NCBI GenBank assembly: GCA_028698695.1 | Contig: JAQVWB010000010.1 | Span: forward strand, 1 to 19,827 | DNA from: Syntrophomonadaceae bacterium | GTDB taxonomy: Bacteria > Bacillota > Syntrophomonadia > Syntrophomonadales > Syntrophomonadaceae | Direction: 5' to 3' | DNA length: 19,827 nt | Shown here: positions 8,333 through 15,362 of the stretch, piece after piece | Position numbering within the stretch: position 1 is the first letter of the stretch | How the letters are laid out: each line of letters begins with the position of its first letter | Made by a program: the position numbers and the translations under genes | Notes under the pieces: model-generated | The model's database searches: none | Told to the model about the DNA's origin: nothing | Seen by the model: only the letters and a program-made list of their open reading frames with translations

Positions 8333-9700
8333 TTACAAAGCAATCCTTTCGGCATCCTTCATTATCTGTTTTTGAAGATCGAAGGTTATCGGGATTCTAA
8401 CTCCGCTGCGCCCATCACGGTTTTTATCAATATGAATATAATAATTGGGATTTGAATATTTTTTTAATTCCTCATTTTCTTCCAATTCTTCCCTTGGTAT
8501 AGGAGTAAGTTTCAACATCAGGTCGGATTCATTTTTCATGCGTTTGGCACCCTGTAGACTGCCGTCCGGATTTAATTGCACCAGACACATTACAACTATG
8601 TTTAAATTCTGGGCTAACATTTTCAGGGTCTTGACAATTTGTTCCAACATTTGCCATTCCTGCATCTTAGGGTCAATTTTGTCCATACGCCCGACATAGT
8701 CAACTATCATCATGTCTATATTTTTTTGAGCTTTAAATTTACGCGCAATAGATATGGTTTTTTCAGGGGTCAGATTAGGACAGGGATAAGAATAAAAACC
8801 ACTTTCCCGGAGGCGGGAATAACCTTCCAGAATAATTGACAGTTCGGTTTCATTAATATCACCGCTGCGTATGCGTTCATGTTCAATGCCTGATAGAATA
8901 GAGCCCCAGCGTAAAGCGATTTGTTGCCGGCTCATTTCAGTATTTAAGTATAGAACTGTAGATTGATAATCTACTGACACTGAACGGGAAGTATGCAAAG
9001 CAAAGGCAGTTTTACCATGTCCGGTCTGAGCTCCCAGGATAATTAAATCCCCCGGCTTGTACCCCAAAGTGATATGATTGAGCGTATCAAAACCGGTTGG
9101 CAACCCATCCAGCGGCAATACGCCTTTGTGCAGTTCTTTTATCTCCTTAAATCGTAAAAATCTTCTTTCTACTTCATCATAACCAAGGGAGGCCAGATCT
9201 GACGGGGAATCAATATGGTCATCATATTCCAGAGCAGTCAAATTAGTCAGCTCTTCTTCGGCGGCCAATAATAATTCTTCCACTTCAATATCCTGCCGCT
9301 CCAGAACCATCTGAAAACTATGACGTAAAAAGGCTTCAAATTTTCTCAGGCGAGATTTATCTTTTACCCGCTTTATCCAATATTTAATGTTTTCATCATC
9401 TATGTATTGTTCAGCAATATATTTAAGCTCTTCAATGTCACGGGGATTAGTTAATAATCCCAGGCTGTGGGCTTCTTTTAGCAGCTCTACAAAAGTGGGC
9501 CTGATTTCCCGCTCAAATAAGCTGCAAACCAAATCAAAGATGGTGCCATGCTTGGGTGAATAGAAGTCAACTGTGGTTAAGGTATTATAGGCTTCCACAC
9601 AGGCATCTTCCGCATGCAGCATTGAGGATAAAACCCGGCGCTCACTTTCCAGGTCAAATAAATTGTCTTCGTCCAATTGTCTTAATACCGGATCAGCCAA
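8333..9700 (-). CDS. Divergent DnaB-family replicative helicase
   Basis: Hexameric RecA-fold 5'-3' DNA helicase family. Seen: a DnaB-like N-terminal domain (about 16-115, ESERRVLSSMLHAEDA and DFYSPKHGTIF), a linker, then the RecA-like domain with Walker A GAQTGHGKT at 223-231 (usual form GARPSMGKT), Walker B MMIVDY at 330-335, and arginine-finger segment HIDKNRDGRSG (R428). After VQLN the loop is short (SLQGAKRMKNESD) and lacks the DLRESG-type segment of chromosomal DnaB, a feature more like phage or accessory helicases. The start is TTG with GGAG 9 nt upstream. Paired with an upstream DnaD-like gene, it looks like a second primosome helicase, not the housekeeping one. Confidence 0.88.
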   Translation of the reverse strand: MADPVLRQLDEDNLFDLESERRVLSSMLHAEDACVEAYNTLTTVDFYSPKHGTIFDLVCSLFEREIRPTFVELLKEAHSLGLLTNPRDIEELKYIAEQYIDDENIKYWIKRVKDKSRLRKFEAFLRHSFQMVLERQDIEVEELLLAAEEELTNLTALEYDDHIDSPSDLASLGYDEVERRFLRFKEIKELHKGVLPLDGLPTGFDTLNHITLGYKPGDLIILGAQTGHGKTAFALHTSRSVSVDYQSTVLYLNTEMSRQQIALRWGSILSGIEHERIRSGDINETELSIILEGYSRLRESGFYSYPCPNLTPEKTISIARKFKAQKNIDMMIVDYVGRMDKIDPKMQEWQMLEQIVKTLKMLAQNLNIVVMCLVQLNPDGSLQGAKRMKNESDLMLKLTPIPREELEENEELKKYSNPNYYIHIDKNRDGRSGVRIPITFDLQKQIMKDAERIAL

Positions 9701-9726
9701 CCGTAATCACTCCATCGCAGAATAAG

Positions 9727-9753
9727 AATAAAAATCGGGAATTACCCCGATTT
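9727..9753 (-). terminator. Weak intrinsic terminator or attenuator between DnaD-like and DnaB-like genes
   Basis: Minus-strand stem AAATCGGG (9746-9753) and CCCGATTT (9732-9739), loop of 6 nt, followed by TTTTTATT. It starts 2 nt after the DnaD-like stop codon and ends before the helicase SD, so it would lower helicase expression relative to the first gene. Confidence 0.6.
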
Positions 9754-9755
9754 AA

Positions 9756-10892
9756 TTATACCTTACTTTTCAATTCTTCCAAGGTCGAAGGGGGCACATA
9801 AAGTTCATACTCGACTTTTTCCGCTTTAAATGCCTTATTTTTGTCAGCGGATTTCTCCACCTTTTTAGCCTTAAATTCTTTTATTTCCCGCTCAGCATCT
9901 TCCGGGCTGCGAATTTCTTTGGTCATCCAATTATTAAGCACACTATCTATGTATTCCAGACCGCCATTTTTAGTGCGCTGACACATTATTTCCCCGGCTT
10001 TCATTATCATGTTATGGGAAAATCCCCAGTCATAACGCCATTTATAATAAACATTTTTGCGAGCCTCGGCATTCATATCAACTCCGGTAAACTGTCCAAA
10101 CTCCATTAAATCCGGATCAAATTGTTTATATTTTGCCAATCGGCTTTTATCTTCATCAATGTATTTTTGGAAATAGAGTTCCAGACCTTCTACACTATTA
10201 ACCGAATACTCTTTCAGATCACGGGCAATTCTGGATATTTCCCGCGGATTATAAATATTACGTTCAAAACAAAGTTCCAGCATACATAATAAAAATTCCG
10301 GAGTGAAAGCCATTTCTTCCAGCCATTTCTTAAGTTCATTCGCCATTTTTACACTGAGCAGGTTACCGGTTTTCTTGGAAATAAAGTCAGCTACCTTTTT
10401 ATAATTACCATCAGAATTATTGAATATCTCTACTGGGCTGCTCTGCTTTTCTTTTTCCAGTTCCTGTTCCAGTTGTTCGATACGCTTTTGGTATTCTTTC
10501 ATTTGAATATTATTATCAGGTTCAGCTGTTATATAGCTATGATCTCTTAAAATCAAGTTTTCCAGACGATTAAAAAGCGGCTCCAGAAATATATGTTTAT
10601 TAGATAAACCTCTGGACTTTGATTCCAAAACGATCAAACCTATTTTTTCAAGGCGATTTAAGCGACGGGATAATTTGGATTTATTAGCTAATGGACACAC
10701 CTGTAAAACTTGTCCCAGGCTAACTCCAGTTTGAAATAATGGTCTGGTACGTTCAAAGGTATAAAGAACAGCTGCCAGAACGCCAATATCCTCAATTTCC
10801 AAATCCAGTTCCTGTCCATAGTGAAACAAAGCTCCAGGGATATTAGCATATCCCCAACGAATAATTTCCAGAGAGGCAATATTATGGTGCAT
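9756..10892 (-). CDS. DnaD-like primosomal protein (winged helix plus DnaD C-terminal-type domains)
   Basis: Probable replication initiation/primosome factor that recruits a DnaB helicase. Seen (378 aa from the ATG at 10892): an N-terminal winged-helix region (about 30-105) with SKLSRRLNRLEKIGLIV; a charged coiled coil (about 130-150, rich in E, K and Q); then two helical segments resembling DnaD/DnaB-initiator C-terminal domains, about 165-245 (ending YSVNSVEGLELYFQKY) and about 280-340 (YDWGFSHNMIMKAGEIM, then YIDSVLNNW with Trp); and a lysine-rich tail. The frame extends to a TTG at 10910, but GGAGGAAGG lies 7 nt before the internal ATG. A strong promoter precedes it. Domain assignment is from pattern recognition; two tandem copies are inferred. 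Confidence 0.8.
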   Translation of the reverse strand: MHHNIASLEIIRWGYANIPGALFHYGQELDLEIEDIGVLAAVLYTFERTRPLFQTGVSLGQVLQVCPLANKSKLSRRLNRLEKIGLIVLESKSRGLSNKHIFLEPLFNRLENLILRDHSYITAEPDNNIQMKEYQKRIEQLEQELEKEKQSSPVEIFNNSDGNYKKVADFISKKTGNLLSVKMANELKKWLEEMAFTPEFLLCMLELCFERNIYNPREISRIARDLKEYSVNSVEGLELYFQKYIDEDKSRLAKYKQFDPDLMEFGQFTGVDMNAEARKNVYYKWRYDWGFSHNMIMKAGEIMCQRTKNGGLEYIDSVLNNWMTKEIRSPEDAEREIKEFKAKKVEKSADKNKAFKAEKVEYELYVPPSTLEELKSKV

Positions 10893-10926
10893 TAAATAAC
10901 CTTCCTCCAAATTTTGAAGTATAACG

Positions 10927-10956
10927 ATTATATCATTTTCATTTTCAGTGAAACAA
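10927..10956 (-). promoter_or_regulatory. Promoter of the DnaD-like/helicase operon
   Basis: Minus-strand: -35 TTGTTT (10951-10956), 18-bp spacer, -10 TATAAT (10927-10932) with upstream TGA giving an extended -10. The start codon lies about 30 nt downstream, so the leader is short. Nothing else obvious lies in 10957-11060. Confidence 0.7.
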
Positions 10957-11061
10957 GGTTTAGGTTCTTATGTGAGGAGTCCAAATAGATTGTTTAATCA
11001 AGATAATGAGTTGATTTGTTAATTTCCGGTATATCCTGTAATTTTTCTAATTTGACTATAT

Positions 11062-11090
11062 AAAAAAGCCGGGTAGAGGCAGTACCCGGC
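11062..11090 (-). terminator. Intrinsic terminator after the metallo-beta-lactamase gene
   Basis: Minus-strand stem GCCGGGTA/TACCCGGC (11083-11090 and 11068-11075), 7-nt loop, followed by six T (11062-11067). It lies 15 nt after the stop codon at 11106. It is the clearest terminator in the protein-coding part of the window. Confidence 0.92.
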
Positions 11091-11105
11091 CAATTTTAAT
11101 TATAT

Positions 11106-12680
11106 CTAACCAATAGCAGCTTTTATTTTTTTCATACTATCAATAATAGCATCATAATTGTTACTGTCCATGGCATTTTTAAACATATAATGCATCTCAT
11201 TACGTAATTCAAGATATAACTGTTCCGCCAACATAGTCTTGGTTAACTCATCAACCACAACCTCGGTTTTGCTTTCAATTTTATCTTTGGGATGCAGGTC
11301 ATATTCATCCATCCAGTCAGGAATATATACCGGTATACGGATTTCCTGACGAATATAATCGGATAATGCTTCCTGGGCTTCCGGCTCTCCATGAACTAAA
11401 AAGACTGCCTTGGGCAAGCTGGTAAAATGTTTTAGCCAATTGATTAATCCCGATCTGTCAGCATGAGCAGAATAGGCTTCAATACTTCTGATGTCAGCTT
11501 TGACTGCTATTTGTTCTCCATGAATCTGAACCAGTTTTTCACCATCTACAATTCGCCTTCCCAGGGTACCAAAAGCCTGATAACCAACAAACAGAATAGT
11601 TGACTCAGGTCGCCATAAATTATATTTGAGATGATATTTAATACGCCCGGCATCGCACATTCCACTGGCAGATATGATTATGGTATTGGATTTTCTTTCA
11701 TTAAGCAGCCGGGATTCTTCCTGCGTATTTGAAAATTTTAGATTAGGCAGGCTGAATTGACCCCGACGAATCAAATCACGAGTCTCCGAATCGAAATATT
11801 CAGTGTGATCAACAAAAATCTTGGTAGCTGCAATCGCCAGAGGACTGTCAATAAATATGTCAATCTTGGGATCAAGGCGACCTTCCTGATAAAGGATATT
11901 AAGATCGTAGAGCAAATCCTGGGTTCTCTCTACCGCAAAGGCAGGAATTATTAAGTTTCCGCCCTTCTCCATTGTGTATTTGATAACCGACTCCAATTGT
12001 TCCTGTCTATTAAAGGTACCTTTATGAAGACGATTTCCATAGGTGGATTCCAGAATTAGATAATCCGCATTTTCAATTATGGTTGGATCTTTTACCAATG
12101 GCTGATTGCTATTGCCAAGGTCTCCTGAAAAGACCAGTTTTAATGTTTTTCCATCCTCTCCTATCCAAATTTCTATAATACAGGAACCCAAGATATGTCC
12201 GGCGTCCCTCAGACGCACCTTTATTCCCGGGGACAGTTCAATAATTTCATCCATATACAATCCTTTTAATTGCGGCAGGCAATTCATGGCATCCTGACTG
12301 GTGTAAATAGGTTCCATTAACAGCTTCCCTGCCCTCAGAAGTTTGCGATTTTTGCGTTCTACTTCCATTTCCTGGATATAACCGGAATCGGGCAGCAGTA
12401 CCCTGGCCAGTTCACTGGTAGGATGACTGCAATATATATCTCCTTTAAATCCATGTTTGCATAATTTGGGAATTAGACCGGTATGATCAATATGGGCATG
12501 GGTTAAGATTACAAAATCAATTGTTTGGGGGTCAACAACAAACTCCTTGTAGTTTCTCTCTTTTACTTCCTTAACTCCTTGGAATAATCCACAATCAATG
12601 GCAAATCGTTTGTCGTTGGTTTCAATAACAAAAAAAGAACCGGTAACGGTACGCGTTGCTCCCAGGAATCTTAATTTCAT
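11106..12680 (-). CDS. Beta-CASP metallo-beta-lactamase RNase
   Basis: Zinc-dependent RNA-processing nuclease of the beta-CASP (CPSF73-like, COG1236) group. Seen: 524 aa; MKLRFLGATRTVTGS at the N-terminus, zinc motif HAHIDHTG at 61-68, GHILGS (His162), FSGDLG (Asp187), the beta-CASP domain with ILESTYGNRLH, IIPAFAVERTQDLL and ISASGMCDAGRI, then the late motifs SAHADRSGL and VHGEPEAQ carrying the remaining histidines. A C-terminal extension of about 50 residues has no domain I recognise. GGAGG sits 9 nt before the ATG. It follows the 158-aa unknown gene by 41 nt and is probably co-transcribed with it. No KH domain is apparent. RNA substrate is unknown. Confidence 0.92.
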   Translation of the reverse strand: MKLRFLGATRTVTGSFFVIETNDKRFAIDCGLFQGVKEVKERNYKEFVVDPQTIDFVILTHAHIDHTGLIPKLCKHGFKGDIYCSHPTSELARVLLPDSGYIQEMEVERKNRKLLRAGKLLMEPIYTSQDAMNCLPQLKGLYMDEIIELSPGIKVRLRDAGHILGSCIIEIWIGEDGKTLKLVFSGDLGNSNQPLVKDPTIIENADYLILESTYGNRLHKGTFNRQEQLESVIKYTMEKGGNLIIPAFAVERTQDLLYDLNILYQEGRLDPKIDIFIDSPLAIAATKIFVDHTEYFDSETRDLIRRGQFSLPNLKFSNTQEESRLLNERKSNTIIISASGMCDAGRIKYHLKYNLWRPESTILFVGYQAFGTLGRRIVDGEKLVQIHGEQIAVKADIRSIEAYSAHADRSGLINWLKHFTSLPKAVFLVHGEPEAQEALSDYIRQEIRIPVYIPDWMDEYDLHPKDKIESKTEVVVDELTKTMLAEQLYLELRNEMHYMFKNAMDSNNYDAIIDSMKKIKAAIG

Positions 12681-12721
12681 ATAAAGACGCCTCCATTATT
12701 GCAATAATCTAACTTATAATA

Positions 12722-13198
12722 TTATACTGCAATAATCTGTCTGGCGTCCTTTTTTTTCGACAATCGATTATATTCATGATAAAAATTTATGATTTCGAAG
12801 CGTATCATTTTAACATCACCTTGTTCAATAACCTGATTAAGAGTCTCGAAACTGTTTTTACCAAACTCCCTTACCAATTCATTGCTGTCCAAATCCTCGA
12901 TTAATTCACTATAGCGTACATGTATTTGTTCAAAAATGCCATAATATAATTGCTTCATTTGACCAACCCGTTTTTTTACGATGGCAATATCAAAATCATC
13001 TTTTTCCATTAAGTACAACAACCCATGTAGAAGATTAATAATTATTTTGTTGTGAAATACAGCTACCATAACCTCACGACGATATTGTTTACTTAAAAGG
13101 TAACGCATATAATCATTTAATTCCTTTTGATAATTGGCATTAAGCACTTCATACTGGTTTAAAAAGTTAATTTCATTAACAGTAATATCTCCCAACAT
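12722..13198 (-). CDS. Hypothetical helical protein under a hairpin-masked ribosome-binding site
   Basis: Not recognised. Seen: 158 aa, nearly all predicted helix, rich in Y, N, E and K, no cysteine, no signal peptide or membrane segment. Notable stretches are HNKIIINLLHGLLYLMEKDD (about 49-68) and HEYNRLSKKKDARQIIAV at the end. Its SD, AAAGGAGG, is 6 nt from the ATG and lies wholly inside a perfect 13-bp hairpin. The beta-CASP nuclease follows 41 nt downstream, so the two may form an operon and the product might act with that nuclease; no motif supports a specific role. A helical-bundle adaptor would fit the composition. Confidence 0.82.
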   Translation of the reverse strand: MLGDITVNEINFLNQYEVLNANYQKELNDYMRYLLSKQYRREVMVAVFHNKIIINLLHGLLYLMEKDDFDIAIVKKRVGQMKQLYYGIFEQIHVRYSELIEDLDSNELVREFGKNSFETLNQVIEQGDVKMIRFEIINFYHEYNRLSKKKDARQIIAV

Positions 13199-13201
13199 AA
13201 G

Positions 13202-13232
13202 AAACCTCCTTTAGTACTTCTAAAGGAGGTTT
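13202..13232 (-). promoter_or_regulatory. Perfect hairpin sequestering the Shine-Dalgarno of the 158-aa gene
   Basis: Minus-strand RNA: arm AAACCTCCTTTAG (13220-13232), loop AAGTA, arm CTAAAGGAGGTTT (13202-13214), 13 of 13 pairs. The second arm contains the SD AAAGGAGG, 6 nt before the ATG at 13198. A further CTAAAGGA copy at 13253-13260 could pair with the first arm and free the SD. Few T residues follow, so it is a poor terminator; translational control is the simpler reading. Confidence 0.75.
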
Positions 13233-13263
13233 TCCCCGTTATAATACTGAAATCCTTTAGTTA

Positions 13264-13292
13264 ATTATCGTATTATTACTCTTGATTTCCAA
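13264..13292 (-). promoter_or_regulatory. Candidate promoter for the 158-aa gene and nuclease
   Basis: Minus-strand -35 TTGGAA (13287-13292), 17-bp spacer, -10 GATAAT (13264-13269). Predicted start near 13257 gives a leader of about 60 nt, mostly the SD-masking hairpin. Confidence 0.5.
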
Positions 13293-13338
13293 TGTTTTCG
13301 CCATTATTCAGCATCCAGCAAGGTTAAAATTGAGACAA

Positions 13339-14514
13339 TTATTTTAGCCCGTGTCGTTGCAGAAAATTCCCCATGCGTTCAATGGCTTTTTCCAGATTGA
13401 TGACGCTGGCAGCGTAACAACAGCGGATGTGGCCTTCTCCATTACTGCCAAAAGCATTACCCGGTACTACCGCCACCTGTTCTTCATTTAAAAGTTTTTC
13501 ACAGAACTCTTCACTGTTTAATCCGCTGCTGGTAATAGAGGGGAAACAATAGAAAGCTCCCCGCGGTTCAAAGCACTGCAGACCAATAGAGCGCAGACCC
13601 GATAATATTAGTTTACGACGATTATTGTAATCATCAATCATACGTCTCATTTCGGTTTCACCATGCCGCAAAGCTTCGATAGCCGCCTTTTGTCCCATTA
13701 TAGGTGCGCACATAATCGTATACTGATGTACTTTGGTCATGGCAGCAATAATTTCCGGATGTCCGCATACATAACCAATTCTCCATCCAGTCATAGCATA
13801 AGCCTTGGAAAAACCGTTCATTAGCAAGGTACGGTCTTTCATACCGGGCAATGAAGCAATGGAGACATGTTCACCCTGATAAGTTAATTCGGAATATATT
13901 TCATCAGATATTACGATTAAATCATGCTTTATAATTAAGCCGGTCAATGCCTCCAAATCTTCTCTGCTCATTATGCCGCCGGTAGGATTATTAGGATAGG
14001 CCAGAACCAGTACTTTACTCCGGGGAGTAATACATTTTTCGAGATTCTCAGCCGTCAGGCGGTATTCATCACTGGCATAAGTCGGTACTGGTACCGCCTT
14101 TCCATAAGCCAGGACTGCTCCGGGAGCATAAGAAACAAAACAGGGCTCAGGTACCAGCACTTCATCATCAGGCTCCAAAAGAACGCGCATAGCCAGATCG
14201 AGAGCTTCACTTACTCCTACTGTTACCAGTATTTCTTTGGCAGGTGAATATTCAACTCCCAGGTTTCTTTTCAGATAAATGGCGATTTCCTCACGCAGTT
14301 CCGGCAAGCCTGAGTTTGAGGTATACATGGTATAACCTCTTTCCAGAGAATAAAAACATTCTTCGCGAATATGCCAGGGAGTTACATAATCGGGCTCTCC
14401 AACTCCCAATGAAATAACCCCCTCCGTTTGCGCTACCAGATCAAAAAATTTGCGAATACCTGATGGTGGAATTGATTTAACCAGAGGTGAGATTTTATTA
14501 CCTATACTGTTCAT
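13339..14514 (-). CDS. Class I/II aminotransferase, probably alanine-related
   Basis: PLP-dependent fold-type I aminotransferase (AspC/PatA-like). Seen: 391 aa; VISLGVGEPDYVTPWHI (33-49), YTSNSGLPELREEI (64-77), AYPNNPTGG (172-180, Asn176), SDEIYSEL (203-210, Asp204 and Tyr207), Schiff-base lysine K237 in NGFSKAYAMTGWRIGY, and the substrate-carboxylate arginine in GHIRCCYA near the C-terminus. Its ATG overlaps the stop of the Lrp-type gene by 4 nt (ATGA), and both lie under a T-box. The specifier codon reads best as alanine (GCC), which argues for an alanine-forming transaminase. Family alone would also allow aspartate or aromatic substrates. Confidence 0.9.
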   Translation of the reverse strand: MNSIGNKISPLVKSIPPSGIRKFFDLVAQTEGVISLGVGEPDYVTPWHIREECFYSLERGYTMYTSNSGLPELREEIAIYLKRNLGVEYSPAKEILVTVGVSEALDLAMRVLLEPDDEVLVPEPCFVSYAPGAVLAYGKAVPVPTYASDEYRLTAENLEKCITPRSKVLVLAYPNNPTGGIMSREDLEALTGLIIKHDLIVISDEIYSELTYQGEHVSIASLPGMKDRTLLMNGFSKAYAMTGWRIGYVCGHPEIIAAMTKVHQYTIMCAPIMGQKAAIEALRHGETEMRRMIDDYNNRRKLILSGLRSIGLQCFEPRGAFYCFPSITSSGLNSEEFCEKLLNEEQVAVVPGNAFGSNGEGHIRCCYAASVINLEKAIERMGNFLQRHGLK

Positions 14515-14999
14515 GGACTAACCACCAGCCTTTTATCTTCCTGAGGACCTTCAAATACGAAATCATCCTGTTTGTAACGTTTAAGGATAAAATGAGTTGT
14601 CGTGCTCTGGACTTGCTCCAGAGTAGATAATCGATGCGAAACAAACCAGGAAATATCTTTCATGGTTTCGCCAGTTACAACCACCGATAAGTCATAGGTA
14701 CCACTCATTAAATTAACACTGCGAACTTCCGGAAAACGACAAATGCGTTCTGCTACCCGGTTAAAGCCGACTTCCCTTTCCGGTGACACTTTAACATCTA
14801 TCATGGCTGTAACCCCATCAGCTCCGACTTTTTCCCAATCAATAACAGTTTTATATCCCAGAATAACATTATCTGCTTCCAGTTTCTTAATGGTTGCGTC
14901 AACTACTGCCTCGTCAACTTCCAGCATGGTAGCTATAGTATTGTTGCCCAGTTTCGCATCCGCAGCAATCAGTTTTAAAATTTTGTTTTCCAAATTCAT
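14511..14999 (-). CDS. Lrp/AsnC-family transcriptional regulator
   Basis: Small feast/famine regulator. Seen: 162 aa; an N-terminal winged helix-turn-helix (about 5-50, ILKLIAADAKLGNNTIATML then VDATIKKLEADNVI) and a C-terminal effector (RAM) domain (about 65-140, TAMIDVKVSPEREVG, SVNLMSGTYDLSVVVTG). The DNA-binding helix is acidic for this family. AAAGGAGG stands 6 nt before the ATG. It is the first gene after the T-box and overlaps the aminotransferase by 4 nt, so it may sense the amino acid or keto acid that the enzyme handles. Target sites were not identified. Confidence 0.92.
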   Translation of the reverse strand: MNLENKILKLIAADAKLGNNTIATMLEVDEAVVDATIKKLEADNVILGYKTVIDWEKVGADGVTAMIDVKVSPEREVGFNRVAERICRFPEVRSVNLMSGTYDLSVVVTGETMKDISWFVSHRLSTLEQVQSTTTHFILKRYKQDDFVFEGPQEDKRLVVSP

Positions 15000-15021
15000 G
15001 TTAATCCTCCTTTATAAATAT

Positions 15022-15053
15022 AAAAGCCCTCATCCCATTAAAGGGACGAGAGC
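15022..15053 (-). terminator. T-box-controlled intrinsic terminator
   Basis: Minus-strand arms GCTCTCGTCCC (15043-15053) and GGGATGAGGGC (15026-15036), 11 pairs including two G-U, loop TTTAAT, then TTTT. The 5' arm can alternatively take part in the T-box antiterminator. Confidence 0.93.
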
Positions 15054-15250
15054 TTAACTCCCGCGGTACCACCCAGATTGACCTAGTGTCCACTCAAAAT
15101 CCTGTAACGGCGGAAACCCCGTCCGGCTTATTTCACCGGCCCTCCCAGGTGGCTTTATCAGTGAAATTGTTACCGGTTCTCAGCCTCCCCGGCTCTCTGA
15201 AAAACTATTCACAAATTTGGCCTGTTCATCGTGTTATCCTATTAAATTGT
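15022..15250 (-). promoter_or_regulatory. T-box riboswitch leader, specifier GCC (alanine)
   Basis: tRNA-sensing leader for the Lrp-aminotransferase operon. Seen on the minus strand: K-turn-like GATGA at 15226-15230; lower stem CAGG (15221-15224) with CCTG (15146-15149); upper stem GTGAATAGTT with AACAATTTCAC; AGAGAG bulge and distal loop GGAGGCTGAGAA closed by CCGG/CCGG; T-box sequence TGGGTGGTACCGCGG ending at 15061; and the terminator. The specifier loop reads GATAAAGCCA, so the codon at 15151-15153 is GCC followed by A directly before the lower stem, the usual position. Uncharged tRNA-Ala should favour read-through. UUC at 15163-15165 falls in the paired upper stem and is less likely. Confidence 0.92.
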
Positions 15251-15255
15251 TATAA

Positions 15256-15284
15256 ATGATATCACTCTGCATTAACACAGTCAA
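15256..15284 (-). promoter_or_regulatory. Promoter of the T-box operon
   Basis: Minus-strand -35 TTGACT (15279-15284), 17-bp spacer, -10 TATCAT (15256-15261). Predicted start near 15249-15250, just before stem I of the T-box. Confidence 0.85.
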
Positions 15285-15285
15285 G

Positions 15286-15309
15286 AAAAATCAAACCTCA
15301 GAGTGATTT
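15286..15309 (-). terminator. Weak terminator-like hairpin after the UbiB gene
   Basis: Minus-strand AAATCA (15304-15309) and TGATTT (15288-15293), 10-nt loop, followed by TT and touching the next promoter. Low GC makes it doubtful. Nothing else is evident in 15310-15362. Confidence 0.35.
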
Positions 15310-15362
15310 GCCGCTTTCAGTGCATGCTTTTTACAGCTCCGTTAATCCGCATTTATTTCATA

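Noticed and set aside
8332..8355. Upstream ATG of the small helicase-linked gene
   Set aside because: Its purine run touches the start codon and it would overlap the helicase gene by 23 nt; the ATG at 8331 is better placed.
15163..15165. UUC (phenylalanine) as T-box specifier
   Set aside because: It falls in the paired upper part of stem I; GCC sits unpaired next to the lower stem with the expected following A.
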